From Agrococcus pavilionensis RW1 (GTDB taxonomy: Bacteria > Actinomycetota > Actinomycetes > Actinomycetales > Microbacteriaceae), in assembly GCF_000400485.1 (NCBI RefSeq), contig NZ_ASHR01000030.1, forward strand, positions 155,257 through 219,256: a stretch of DNA of 64,000 nt, given 5' to 3'. The notes beneath the pieces were generated by a model. The model searched no databases and had not been told where the DNA came from. It saw only the letters and a list, made by a program, of their open reading frames with translations. The position numbers and the translations under genes were made by a program. Below, piece by piece: positions 50,341 through 59,252 of the stretch; within the stretch, counting starts at the first letter, position 1; each line of letters begins with the position of its first letter.

Positions 50341-51351
50341 GTGACATCGACCAGCGCAGCGCTCGCGCCCGCAGAGCGCGCCGTCCAGCTGCTCGGCAGC
50401 GACCTCTCCGAGGTCGCCCTCCGGCGGCACCTCGAGGGGCTGCCCGCGGTCGACGCGGTCGGCCTCGAGGCCCGCGCGGCGCGCTTCGGCACCCGCTCGA
50501 TCAAGACGTCGTCGAAGGCCCAGGCCCTCGACCTCGCGATCCGCATGATCGACCTCACGACCCTGCAGGGCGCCGACACGCGCGGCAAGGTCCGCTCGCT
50601 CGTCGCGAAGGCGCTCGTGCCCGACGCGAACGACCCCTCGACGCCCCGGCCCGCCGCCGTCTGCGTCTACGGCGACATGGTCGGCCACGCCGTCGAGGCG
50701 CTCGGCTCGGCGTGGAGCGCCGGCAAGGACGACGGCATCAACGTCGCCGCCGTCGCGACCGCGTTCCCCGCGGGCCGCGCGAGCATCGAGGTCAAGCTGC
50801 AGGACACCCGCGACGCCGTCGCCGCGGGCGCCGACGAGATCGACATGGTCATCGACCGGGGCGCGTTCCTCGAGGGCAACTACGGCAAGGTCTTCGACGA
50901 GATCGTGCTGACGAAGGAGGCGTGCCGCCGCGCGGACGGCTCGTACGCGCACCTCAAGGTCATCCTCGAGACCGGCGAGCTCCACACCTACGACAACGTG
51001 CGCCGCGCCTCGTGGCTCTCGATCCTCGCGGGCGGCGACTTCATCAAGACCTCGACCGGCAAGGTGCAGCCCGCGGCGACGCTGCCCGTCACGCTACTCA
51101 TGCTGCAGGTCGTGCGCGACTGGGAGCGGCTCACGGGGGAGCGCATCGGCGTGAAGCCCGCGGGCGGCATCTCGACCGCGAAGGATGCGATCAAGCACCT
51201 CGTCGCGGTCGCCGAGACGTGCGGCGAGGCGTGGCTCGACCCGAAGCTCTACCGCTTCGGCGCCTCGAGCCTGCTCAACGACGTGCTGCTGCAGCGCCAG
51301 AAGCTCACCACCGGCCGCTACTCCGGCCCCGACTACGTCACGATCGACTGA
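50341..51351 (+). CDS. deoC: Deoxyribose-phosphate aldolase
   Basis: 336 residues, the long actinobacterial/eukaryote-like form. Cleaves 2-deoxyribose 5-phosphate to glyceraldehyde 3-phosphate and acetaldehyde. Barrel strands with VCVYGDMV, EIDMVIDRGAFLEGNYGKVFDEI, LKVILETGEL, the Schiff-base Lys in GGDFIKTSTGK, and VKPAGGISTAKDA. The acetaldehyde it releases is a plausible substrate for the aldehyde dehydrogenase gene 7 nt downstream, so the operon makes a deoxyribose catabolic module. Confidence 0.96.
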   Translation: MTSTSAALAPAERAVQLLGSDLSEVALRRHLEGLPAVDAVGLEARAARFGTRSIKTSSKAQALDLAIRMIDLTTLQGADTRGKVRSLVAKALVPDANDPSTPRPAAVCVYGDMVGHAVEALGSAWSAGKDDGINVAAVATAFPAGRASIEVKLQDTRDAVAAGADEIDMVIDRGAFLEGNYGKVFDEIVLTKEACRRADGSYAHLKVILETGELHTYDNVRRASWLSILAGGDFIKTSTGKVQPAATLPVTLLMLQVVRDWERLTGERIGVKPAGGISTAKDAIKHLVAVAETCGEAWLDPKLYRFGASSLLNDVLLQRQKLTTGRYSGPDYVTID

Positions 51352-51358
51352 AGGCACC

Positions 51359-52797
<1,439 letters not shown>

Positions 52798-52801
<4 letters not shown>

Positions 52802-53673
52802 CCACGACCACGAAGACCACCACGCGCCTCGACGTCCCGAAGACCTACAAGCTCTTCATCGGCGGCGCCTTCCCGCGCAGCGAGTCGGGCCGCGTGACCG
52901 AGGTGCGCGACGGCGAGGGCCGCTTTGTCGCGAACGTCGCGAAGGCGTCCCGCAAGGATGCGCGCGAGGCCGTGCGCGCGGCCCGCAAGGCCCAGCCGGG
53001 CTGGGCGGGCGCGACCGCGTACAACCGCGGCCAGGTGCTCTACCGCGTCGCCGAGGTGCTCGAGGGCCGCAAGGCGCAGTTCGTCGACGAGCTGCAGCGC
53101 ACCGAGGGCCTCTCGGCCGCGCGCGCTCGCGCGCAGGTCGAGGAGGCGATCGACCTGTGGGTGTGGCACGCCGGCTGGACCGACAAGATCGCCCAGGTCG
53201 CGGGCTCCGCGAACCCCGTCGCGGGCCCCTACTTCAACATCTCGGTGCCGGAGCCGACGGGCGTCGTCGCGATCGTCGCGCCGCAGTCGCAAGGGCTGCT
53301 CGGCCTCACGTCGGTCGTCGCGCCCGCGCTCGTGATGGGCAACGCGGTCGTCGTCATCCCCGCCGCGTCGTCGCCGCTCGTGGCGATCTCGCTCGCCGAG
53401 GTGCTCGCGACGAGCGACCTGCCCGGCGGCGTCGTGAACGTGCTCACCGGTGACCCCGCCGAGCTCGCGCCGTGGCTCGCGAGCCACGCCGACGTCAACG
53501 CGCTCGACCTCACGGGCGCAGGCGACCTCGACTGGGTCGCGCTCGAGGTCGCGGCGGCCGACACGCTCAAGCGCGTCATCCGCCCCGAGCCGGGCATCGC
53601 GCCCGAGACGCCGCAGCGCATCCTCGCCCTGACGGAGACGAAGACCGTCTGGCACACCAAGTCGCGCATGTAG
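52798..53673 (+). CDS. Truncated, catalytically empty aldehyde dehydrogenase-like protein
   Basis: 291 residues, just over half an ALDH. It aligns with the N-terminal part of the family (KLFIGGAFPRSESGR, YNRGQVLYRVAEVLE, VVAIVAPQS, GVVNVLTGDPAELAPWL, ALDLTGAG) and then ends with a short basic tail (HTKSRM). PWN has become PQS, the KPAE lysine IPAA, and the Glu and Cys motifs are absent, so it cannot be an active dehydrogenase. ATG 52798 overlaps the upstream stop (ATGA). No frameshift remnants are seen downstream, so it looks like a maintained short protein, probably partner of the upstream enzyme (inference). Confidence 0.88.
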
Positions 53674-53681
53674 CGGCGGGC

Positions 53682-54623
53682 ATGTCGGGGTCCCACGGGC
53701 ACAGCCCCGGTGTCGGCGGCAGTGCCGATGGCAGTGCCGCGGTCGGTTCGCGCCGGCTCGCGGTCGCGTTCGGCATCACGGCGGCGCTCTTCGCCGCGCA
53801 GGTCGTGGGCTCGATCGTCACCGGCTCGCTCGCGCTGCTCGTCGACACCGTGCACATGCTCACCGACGTCGCGGGGCTCGGCGTCGCGCTCGGCGCGCAG
53901 CGGCTCGTGCAAGCCGCCCCGAGCGGGCGCCGCACGTGGGGCCTCGTGCGCGTCGAGGTGCTCGCCGCGGCGGCGCAAGCGGCGGCGCTGCTCATCGTCG
54001 CGCTCGTCGTGGTCGTCGAGGGCGTGCGGCGCATCGCCGAGCCGACCGAGGTGCCGGGGCCGCTGCTGCTCGCCTTCGGCGCAATCGGCCTCGCGGGCAA
54101 CCTCGTCGCGCTCGCGGTGCTCGCGGGCGGCCGCGGCTCGAGCCTCAACCTGCGGGCGGCGTTCCTCGAGGTCGTGAACGACGCGATCGGCTCGGTCGCG
54201 GTGATCGCGGCGGCGGTCGCGATCTGGCTGTGGGGCTTCCAGCAGGCCGACCTCATCGCGAGCGCGCTCGTGGCGGTGCTCATCGTGCCGCGCTCGCTCG
54301 CCCTCCTGCGCGACAGCGGCCGGATCCTGCTCGAGTCGACGCCGCAGGAGCTCGACCTCGACGACGTGCGCGCGCACCTCATGGAGGTCGAGCACGTCAT
54401 CTCCGTGCACGACCTGCACGCCTCGACGCTCGGCACGGGACTGCACCAGCTCACGGCGCACGTCGTGGTGGAGGAGTCGTGCTTCGCCGACGGCCACGCG
54501 CCGCGAGTGCTCGATGCGCTGCAGGAGTGCGCGGCCGAGCACTTCCCGCTCTCGCTCGAGCACGCCACCTTCCAGCTCGAGCCGCCCGGCCACGCCGACC
54601 ACGAGCCGCACCTCCACGCCTGA
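53682..54623 (+). CDS. CDF-family cation efflux transporter
   Basis: 313 residues. Six membrane helices, N-terminal GSHGHSPG and C-terminal HADHEPHLHA His-rich ends, and a cytoplasmic C-terminal domain. Helix 2 has DTVHMLTD (His and Asp ligands); helix 5 has EVVNDAIGS, where zinc transporters of the CzcD type usually have His at the Glu position. Exports Zn2+ or a similar divalent ion by proton exchange; the altered site leaves selectivity open. Starts 8 nt after the truncated ALDH gene, so it may be read through from the deoC operon. Confidence 0.92.
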   Translation: MSGSHGHSPGVGGSADGSAAVGSRRLAVAFGITAALFAAQVVGSIVTGSLALLVDTVHMLTDVAGLGVALGAQRLVQAAPSGRRTWGLVRVEVLAAAAQAAALLIVALVVVVEGVRRIAEPTEVPGPLLLAFGAIGLAGNLVALAVLAGGRGSSLNLRAAFLEVVNDAIGSVAVIAAAVAIWLWGFQQADLIASALVAVLIVPRSLALLRDSGRILLESTPQELDLDDVRAHLMEVEHVISVHDLHASTLGTGLHQLTAHVVVEESCFADGHAPRVLDALQECAAEHFPLSLEHATFQLEPPGHADHEPHLHA

Positions 54624-54624
54624 G

Positions 54625-54750
54625 CGCCGTCGCGGCTGGGTGGTACCGATGTGCCGCTCGGCGAGGGCGCGAGCGACCCTCTGGTACCGCCGTCGCGGCT
54701 GGGTGGTACCGATGTGCCGCTCGGCGAGGCTGCGAGCGACCATCTGGTAC
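54625..54750. repeat. Two tandem 63-bp hairpin-forming units
   Basis: 54625-54687 and 54688-54750 are copies differing at about three positions, each containing GGCTGGGTGGTACC, GATGTGCCGCTCGGC and a terminal TGGTACC. GGGTGGTACC of copy 2 pairs with GGTACCACCC (54746-54755), with GATG/CATC and GCTCG/CGAGC extending the stem inward. The element fills the gap between convergent genes (54624-54793); besides terminating transcription it resembles a mobile palindromic repeat that has duplicated. Confidence 0.8.
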
Positions 54751-54793
54751 CACCCTCGCACGTGGCGCAGCGGCGCGGAGAGCCTGCCGTGCG

Positions 54794-55198
54794 TCAGCGG
54801 ATGGCGCTCGCGAAGTCGACCCACCGCATCCGCGGGGCGACGCCCTCGGCCGCCGCCGCGAGCCGCTCGTCGTCCGTGACGAGCGCGTCGGCCTGGAGCG
54901 AGGCGACCGCGAGCAGCTCCGCCGCGCCGATCTCCGCCCAGTCGAGCCGCGCGGCGATGCGCCACGCGACCGAGCGCGAGACGCGGTCGCCGAGCAGCCG
55001 CACCTTGAGCGCCGCGACCGCCTCGAGCTGCGCGCGCCCCTCCGCCTCGTCGAGGGCGCCCGCGCGCACCTCGTCGTAGAGCAGCTGCATCGCCTGCGAG
55101 CGCAGCGCCCCGGTGCTCACGAGGGAGTGCTCGCCGACGTCGACCCGCTCGCGCACGATCCGCAGGGCCGTCGGCGCGTCGATCGCGAAGCGGGTCAT
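54794..55198 (-). CDS. PIN-like domain protein
   Basis: 134 residues. N-terminal RFAIDAPTALRI (Asp7), a helical middle with LLGDRVSRSVAWRIA, WAEIGAAELLAVASLQADALVTDDERL (Glu and two Asp of the acidic cluster) and a final strand. This is the layout of VapC-type PIN ribonucleases common in actinobacteria. No antitoxin gene is adjacent; instead the ATG overlaps the stop of the upstream M20 peptidase gene by one base (TGATG). It may be a solitary PIN nuclease; toxicity is unproven. Confidence 0.75.
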   Translation of the reverse strand: MTRFAIDAPTALRIVRERVDVGEHSLVSTGALRSQAMQLLYDEVRAGALDEAEGRAQLEAVAALKVRLLGDRVSRSVAWRIAARLDWAEIGAAELLAVASLQADALVTDDERLAAAAEGVAPRMRWVDFASAIR

Positions 55199-56493
55199 CA
55201 GCAGCTCGACTCGAGGAGGTCGGCGTACCAGCGGCAGCCGGCGAGCCACGTGTCGACGCGGATGCGCTCGTCGCGCGCGTGCAGCGTGAGCCGCTCCTCG
55301 CGCGTCATCTCGAAGGGCGCGAAGCGGTAGACGCGGTCGGTGATGCGGTGCGCGTGGCGGCTGTCGGTGCCGCCGAGCATGACGTACGGCACGGTCTGCA
55401 CGTCGGGCCGCGCCCTCGCGATCGCCGCCTCGATCGCGTCCCAGCCGGGGCCGGCGGACGGGCTCTCGGGGCTCGGCCCGTGCCCGTGCAGCACCTCGAG
55501 CTCGACGCGTGGGTCGGCGATCGCGCGCCGCACGTGCTCGAGCGTCTCGTCGACCGAGGAGCCGAGCGCGATGCGCGCGTTCACGACCGCGGTCGCCTCC
55601 TCCGCGAGCGCGTTCGGCGCCGCCGCGCCCTGCAGCTGCGTCACGACCGCCGTCGTCGCGAGCATCGCCCGCGTCTCGTCGCCGCGCGCGAGGATCCGCT
55701 CGACGAGCGGCCGAGCCCGCCGCACGCGCCGCAGCACCGCGCCCTGCGCGCCCGGCGCATCCGCCCCGAGCAGCTCGAGCATGCGCAGCGCCGGCTCGGG
55801 CAGCGAGCGGGGGAAGGGGGAGCGGTCGAGCCGCCGGATCGCCCGCGCGAGCCGCGACGTCGCCGGCAGCCGCGGCGGCGTCGACGCGTGCCCGCCCACC
55901 TGGGCCACGCGCACCCGGATGTTCGCGAAGCCCTTCTCGGCCACCCCGACGACCGCGACGTCGCGCGAGAGCCCCGCGATGGGCGGCTCGATGATCGCGC
56001 CGCCCTCGTCGAGCGCCCACGCGGGCCGCACGCCGCGCGCGTCGAGCTCCGCGATCGCGGAGGCCGCGCCCGAGCCCATCGTCTCCTCGTCGTGCCCGAA
56101 GACGAGCCACACGTCGCGCTCGGGCGCGAAGCCGGCCGCGAGCAGCGCCTCGACGCCCACGCAGATGGCGACGAGCGAGCCCTTGTCGTCGAGGGTGCCG
56201 CGCCCCCACACGTGCGTGCCGTCGCGGTGGCCGGAGTAGGGCGGATGCGTCCAGCCGGCCTCGGGGGCGGGCACGACGTCCTGGTGGGCCATGAGGAGCG
56301 CCGGGCGGCCCTCGCCGCGGCCCGGCCAGCGCGCGAGGATCGTGTCGCCGACGAGCTCGACCTCGAGCGCGGCGAAGAGCCGCGGGAATCGCTCCTCGAG
56401 CGCGGCCCGGAAGGCCGGCAGCTGCTCGGGTCGCTCGGTCGGCACGCGCACGAGCGCGATGAGGTGGTCGACGGCGTCCTCGGCGATCAGCAC
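55198..56493 (-). CDS. M20-family metallopeptidase
   Basis: 431 residues. Zinc-site motifs LMAHQDVVPAP (first His-x-Asp), WGRGTLDDKGSL (bridging Asp), GHDEETMG (Glu pair) and the C-terminal His in MLGGTDSRHAHRIT. The dimerisation lid is near VGGHASTPP. Similar to carboxypeptidase PM20D1-like/CPS1-like members, which cleave or form N-acyl amino acids, as well as dipeptidases; the substrate is uncertain. GTG 56493 has TAGCCT 6 nt upstream. Confidence 0.9.
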   Translation of the reverse strand: MLIAEDAVDHLIALVRVPTERPEQLPAFRAALEERFPRLFAALEVELVGDTILARWPGRGEGRPALLMAHQDVVPAPEAGWTHPPYSGHRDGTHVWGRGTLDDKGSLVAICVGVEALLAAGFAPERDVWLVFGHDEETMGSGAASAIAELDARGVRPAWALDEGGAIIEPPIAGLSRDVAVVGVAEKGFANIRVRVAQVGGHASTPPRLPATSRLARAIRRLDRSPFPRSLPEPALRMLELLGADAPGAQGAVLRRVRRARPLVERILARGDETRAMLATTAVVTQLQGAAAPNALAEEATAVVNARIALGSSVDETLEHVRRAIADPRVELEVLHGHGPSPESPSAGPGWDAIEAAIARARPDVQTVPYVMLGGTDSRHAHRITDRVYRFAPFEMTREERLTLHARDERIRVDTWLAGCRWYADLLESSC

Positions 56494-56499
56494 GTCGGC

Positions 56500-56505
56500 A
56501 GGCTA
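56500..56505 (-). promoter_or_regulatory. -10 box TAGCCT, leaderless promoter of the M20 gene
   Basis: Minus-strand TAGCCT 6 nt before GTG 56493. It shares two bases with the oppositely directed TATCGT at 56504-56509, so both divergent genes start from overlapping boxes. Confidence 0.5.
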
Positions 56506-56509
56506 TCGT
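56504..56509 (+). promoter_or_regulatory. -10 box TATCGT, near-leaderless promoter of the methyltransferase gene
   Basis: TATCGT ends 8 nt before ATG 56518. Confidence 0.4.
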
Positions 56510-56517
56510 CGCGAGCG

Positions 56518-57309
56518 ATGGAGCTGCGGGAGCCAGACGAGCTGCTGGCGGCGCTGCGCGACTCGGGGAGCGTCTTCCCCGAGCGCGAGCTCGCCGAGCT
56601 GCAGCGCGCCGCGAGGATCGACGACCCGTGGATGATCGAGATGATGGTCGAGCGCCGCACGCTCGGCGAGCCGATCGAGCACATCGTCGGCAGCGCGCGC
56701 TTCGCCGAGCTGCGCATCGCCGTGCACCAGGGGGTCTTCGTGCCGCGCCGGCGCACCGAGCTGCTCGCGACGCTCGCCGCCGACCTGCTGCGCGAGGCCG
56801 CCGAGCGCGAGCCGCGAGCGCCGCGACTGCTCGACCTCGGCTGCGGCTCGGGCGCGATCGCGGCGCTCGCGATGCACCGGGTGCCGGGCGTCGAGGTCGT
56901 CGCGATCGACGCCGACGCGGATGCGGTCGCCTGCGCTCGCGAGAACCTGCCGGGCGCGCTCGTCCTCCGTGCCGACTCGCTCGACGGCCTCGACGCATCC
57001 GCGCCCTTCGACGTCATCGCCGCGAACCTGCCCTACGTGCCCACCGCCCACCTCGTGCACCTCCCGCGCGAGGCGGCGGAGTTCGAGCCGCTGCTCGCGC
57101 TCGACGGCGGCGTCGACGGCCTCGACCCGCTCGCCGAGCACGCGCCCGCGATGGTGCGGCTCCTCGCGCCCGGCGGCATCGCGCTCGTGGAGCTCGCGCC
57201 GCTCCAGGTCGAGGCGGCCGCCGACCTCGTCGCGGCGGCGGGCTTCCGCGACTCGGCCGTGCGCGCCGACGACGAGCTCGGCGCGACCGTGCTCGTCGCG
57301 ACCCGCTGA
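56518..57309 (+). CDS. PrmC-like protein N5-glutamine methyltransferase
   Basis: 263 residues. SAM-binding motif LLDLGCGSGAIAALA (about 105-119), a following acidic strand VVAIDADADA, and NLPYVPT in place of NPPY, which characterises PrmC-related methyltransferases. The N-terminal helical domain with GEPIEHIVGSARF matches HemK/PrmC. It may modify a glutamine on a release factor or another protein; the true prmC (next to prfA) is expected elsewhere, so this is probably the paralogue. Divergent from the M20 gene. Confidence 0.83.
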   Translation: MELREPDELLAALRDSGSVFPERELAELQRAARIDDPWMIEMMVERRTLGEPIEHIVGSARFAELRIAVHQGVFVPRRRTELLATLAADLLREAAEREPRAPRLLDLGCGSGAIAALAMHRVPGVEVVAIDADADAVACARENLPGALVLRADSLDGLDASAPFDVIAANLPYVPTAHLVHLPREAAEFEPLLALDGGVDGLDPLAEHAPAMVRLLAPGGIALVELAPLQVEAAADLVAAAGFRDSAVRADDELGATVLVATR

Positions 57310-57325
57310 CCGCGCCGCCTGCCAC

Positions 57326-57331
57326 TACCGT
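57326..57331 (+). promoter_or_regulatory. -10 box TACCGT and strong ribosome binding site of kynA
   Basis: TACCGT is followed by a short leader with AAGGAGG (57345-57351), 6 nt before GTG 57358, one of the best Shine-Dalgarno sites in the window. Confidence 0.45.
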
Positions 57332-57357
57332 GGAGGCCGAGCCGAAGGAGGCCTGAC

Positions 57358-58224
57358 GTGTCCGTCGAGCACAACACCCGCGAGATCGAGGACGGGGTCG
57401 TCACCGACCTGCGCGAGCGGATGACCTACGGCTCCTACCTGGGGCTCGACTCGCTGCTCGCGTCGCAGCACCCGCGCAGCCGCCCGGAGCACCACGACGA
57501 GATGCTCTTCATCATCCAGCACCAGACGACCGAGCTCTGGCTCAAGCTCGTCATCCACGAGCTCGATGACGCGAGGAGGCTGCTCGCGGCCGACGACCTC
57601 GGCGCGGCGCTCAAGCGCATCGCGCGCGTCAAGCACATCCAGGAGGTGCTGACGCAGCAGTGGTCGGTGCTCGCGACCCTCACGCCCACCGAGTACGCGC
57701 AGTTCCGCGGCGCCCTCGAGGGCGCATCCGGCTTCCAGAGCGCGCAGTACCGCATGGTCGAGTTCGCGCTCGGCAACAAGCACGAGCGCATGCTGCAGGT
57801 GTTCGAGTCGAGCCCCGCCGAGCACGCGGCGCTCGCGGCCGAGCTCGAGCGGCCGAGCCTCTACGACGAGTTCCTGCGGCTGCTCGCGCGCCACGGCCAC
57901 GACGTGCCCGCCGAGGTGCTCGAGCGCGACGTCACGAAGGCGCACGTCTACACCGAGTCGCTCGTGCCCGTCCTCCAGCGCATCTACGAGGGCGCCGCCG
58001 AGCCGGGAGCGCCCGACTGGCGCGCCTACGAGACGTGCGAGGAGCTCGTCGACCTCGAGGACAACTTCCAGCTCTGGCGCTTCCGGCACCTGCGCACCGT
58101 GACCCGCACGATCGGTCGCAAGACCGGCACGGGCGGCTCGAGCGGCGTCGACTTCCTCGCCCGCGCGCTCGACCTGACCTTCTTCCCCGAGCTCTACGCC
58201 GTCCGCACGCGGATCGGCACGTGA
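57358..58224 (+). CDS. kynA: Tryptophan 2,3-dioxygenase
   Basis: 288 residues. Heme enzyme opening the indole ring of L-tryptophan to N-formylkynurenine. Signatures MTYGSYLGLDSLLASQHP, MLFIIQHQTTELWLKL (substrate contacts), GASGFQSAQYRMVEF, and the proximal heme His in LWRFRHLRTVTRTIGRKTGTGGSSG. First gene of the three-gene operon; the next start overlaps its stop as GTGA at 58221. Confidence 0.97.
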   Translation: MSVEHNTREIEDGVVTDLRERMTYGSYLGLDSLLASQHPRSRPEHHDEMLFIIQHQTTELWLKLVIHELDDARRLLAADDLGAALKRIARVKHIQEVLTQQWSVLATLTPTEYAQFRGALEGASGFQSAQYRMVEFALGNKHERMLQVFESSPAEHAALAAELERPSLYDEFLRLLARHGHDVPAEVLERDVTKAHVYTESLVPVLQRIYEGAAEPGAPDWRAYETCEELVDLEDNFQLWRFRHLRTVTRTIGRKTGTGGSSGVDFLARALDLTFFPELYAVRTRIGT

Positions 58225-59252
58225 TCGCACCGGTCGTCGCCCGCGTCGCGCACGCGCGCATCGGCGGTCGGTGGGTGGCGGATGCGGTGGTCGAGCTGAG
58301 CGCGACCGGCTTGCGGCTCGTGCCCGACGGCGACGCGCCGCGGCGGCTGGCGCGCATCGAGGGAGCGCTCATGCCGCCGCTCACCGACGCGCACGTGCAC
58401 CTCGGCCTCTGCGACGCGGCCCGCGACGAGCCGACCGCGCTCGGCCGCGTGCTCGACCTCGGCTGGGCGCCGAGTGAGCTGCCCGCGCTCGTCGACGCGG
58501 TCGCGGCCGCGCATCGCGGCGTCGAGGCGCGCTTCGCCGGGCCGTTCCACGCGGCCGTCGGCGGCTACCCGTCGGATCGCTCCTGGGCGCCGCCGGGATC
58601 GGTGGTCGAGCTCTCGACGCCGAGCGAGGCGGCCAGCTCCGTGCGCGCGCAAGCGGAGGCCGGCGCCGCCGCGATCAAGGTCACGCTCAGCAGCGACGAC
58701 GGACCCGTGCTGGAGGACGATGTGCTCTCCGTGCTCGTCGCCGAGGCGCGCGAGGCAGGGCTGCCGGTCGTCGCGCACGCGCGCGGCGCGGGGCAGGTCG
58801 AGCGAGCGATCGCGGCGGGCGTCGACGTGCTCGCGCACGCGCCGTGGACCGAGCCCCTCGACGACGCCGTGATCCGCGCGGCCGCGCCCCGGCAGACGTG
58901 GATCTCGACCCTCGCGATGCACGAGCGCGACGGCGACGAGCGCGCCCTCGCGATCGCGACCGACAACCTGGCGCGCTTCGCCGCCGCAGGAGGATCGGTC
59001 GCCTACGGCACCGACCTCGGCAACGGGCTCGACCGCTTCGACCTCGACCCGGCCGAGATCGCTGGGCTCCGCCGCGCCGGCATCGACGGCACCGCGCTCG
59101 TCGACGCGCTGCTCTCCGAGCGGCTGCTCCCGCCCGGTCCGATGGTCGGCACGGTCGCGGGGGACGTCGTCGACGACGAGTCGCTGCTGGCCGACCTGCA
59201 CCGCGCTCGATCGCTGCCCTACACGTGGTTCGACCAGGAGGCATCCGCATGA
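58221..59252 (+). CDS. Amidohydrolase-family protein in the kynurenine operon (candidate formylkynurenine hydrolase)
   Basis: 343 residues. TIM-barrel amidohydrolase motifs: LTDAHVHLG (HxH metal ligands), Lys in AAIKVTLSSDDGP, His in VVAHARG, His in VLAHAPW and Asp in YGTDLGNG. Stop and start overlap both neighbours by 4 nt, so it is strictly co-expressed with kynA and kynU. By pathway logic N-formylkynurenine must be deformylated between these two enzymes. No KynB-type cyclase fold or alpha/beta-hydrolase formamidase gene is present, so this protein is the candidate. That role is inferred, not shown by sequence. Confidence 0.85.
   Translation: MIAPVVARVAHARIGGRWVADAVVELSATGLRLVPDGDAPRRLARIEGALMPPLTDAHVHLGLCDAARDEPTALGRVLDLGWAPSELPALVDAVAAAHRGVEARFAGPFHAAVGGYPSDRSWAPPGSVVELSTPSEAASSVRAQAEAGAAAIKVTLSSDDGPVLEDDVLSVLVAEAREAGLPVVAHARGAGQVERAIAAGVDVLAHAPWTEPLDDAVIRAAAPRQTWISTLAMHERDGDERALAIATDNLARFAAAGGSVAYGTDLGNGLDRFDLDPAEIAGLRRAGIDGTALVDALLSERLLPPGPMVGTVAGDVVDDESLLADLHRARSLPYTWFDQEASA

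Noticed and set aside
54625..54750. CRISPR-like repeats
   Set aside because: Only two directly adjacent 63-bp units without spacers and without cas genes; they are tandem hairpin repeats.
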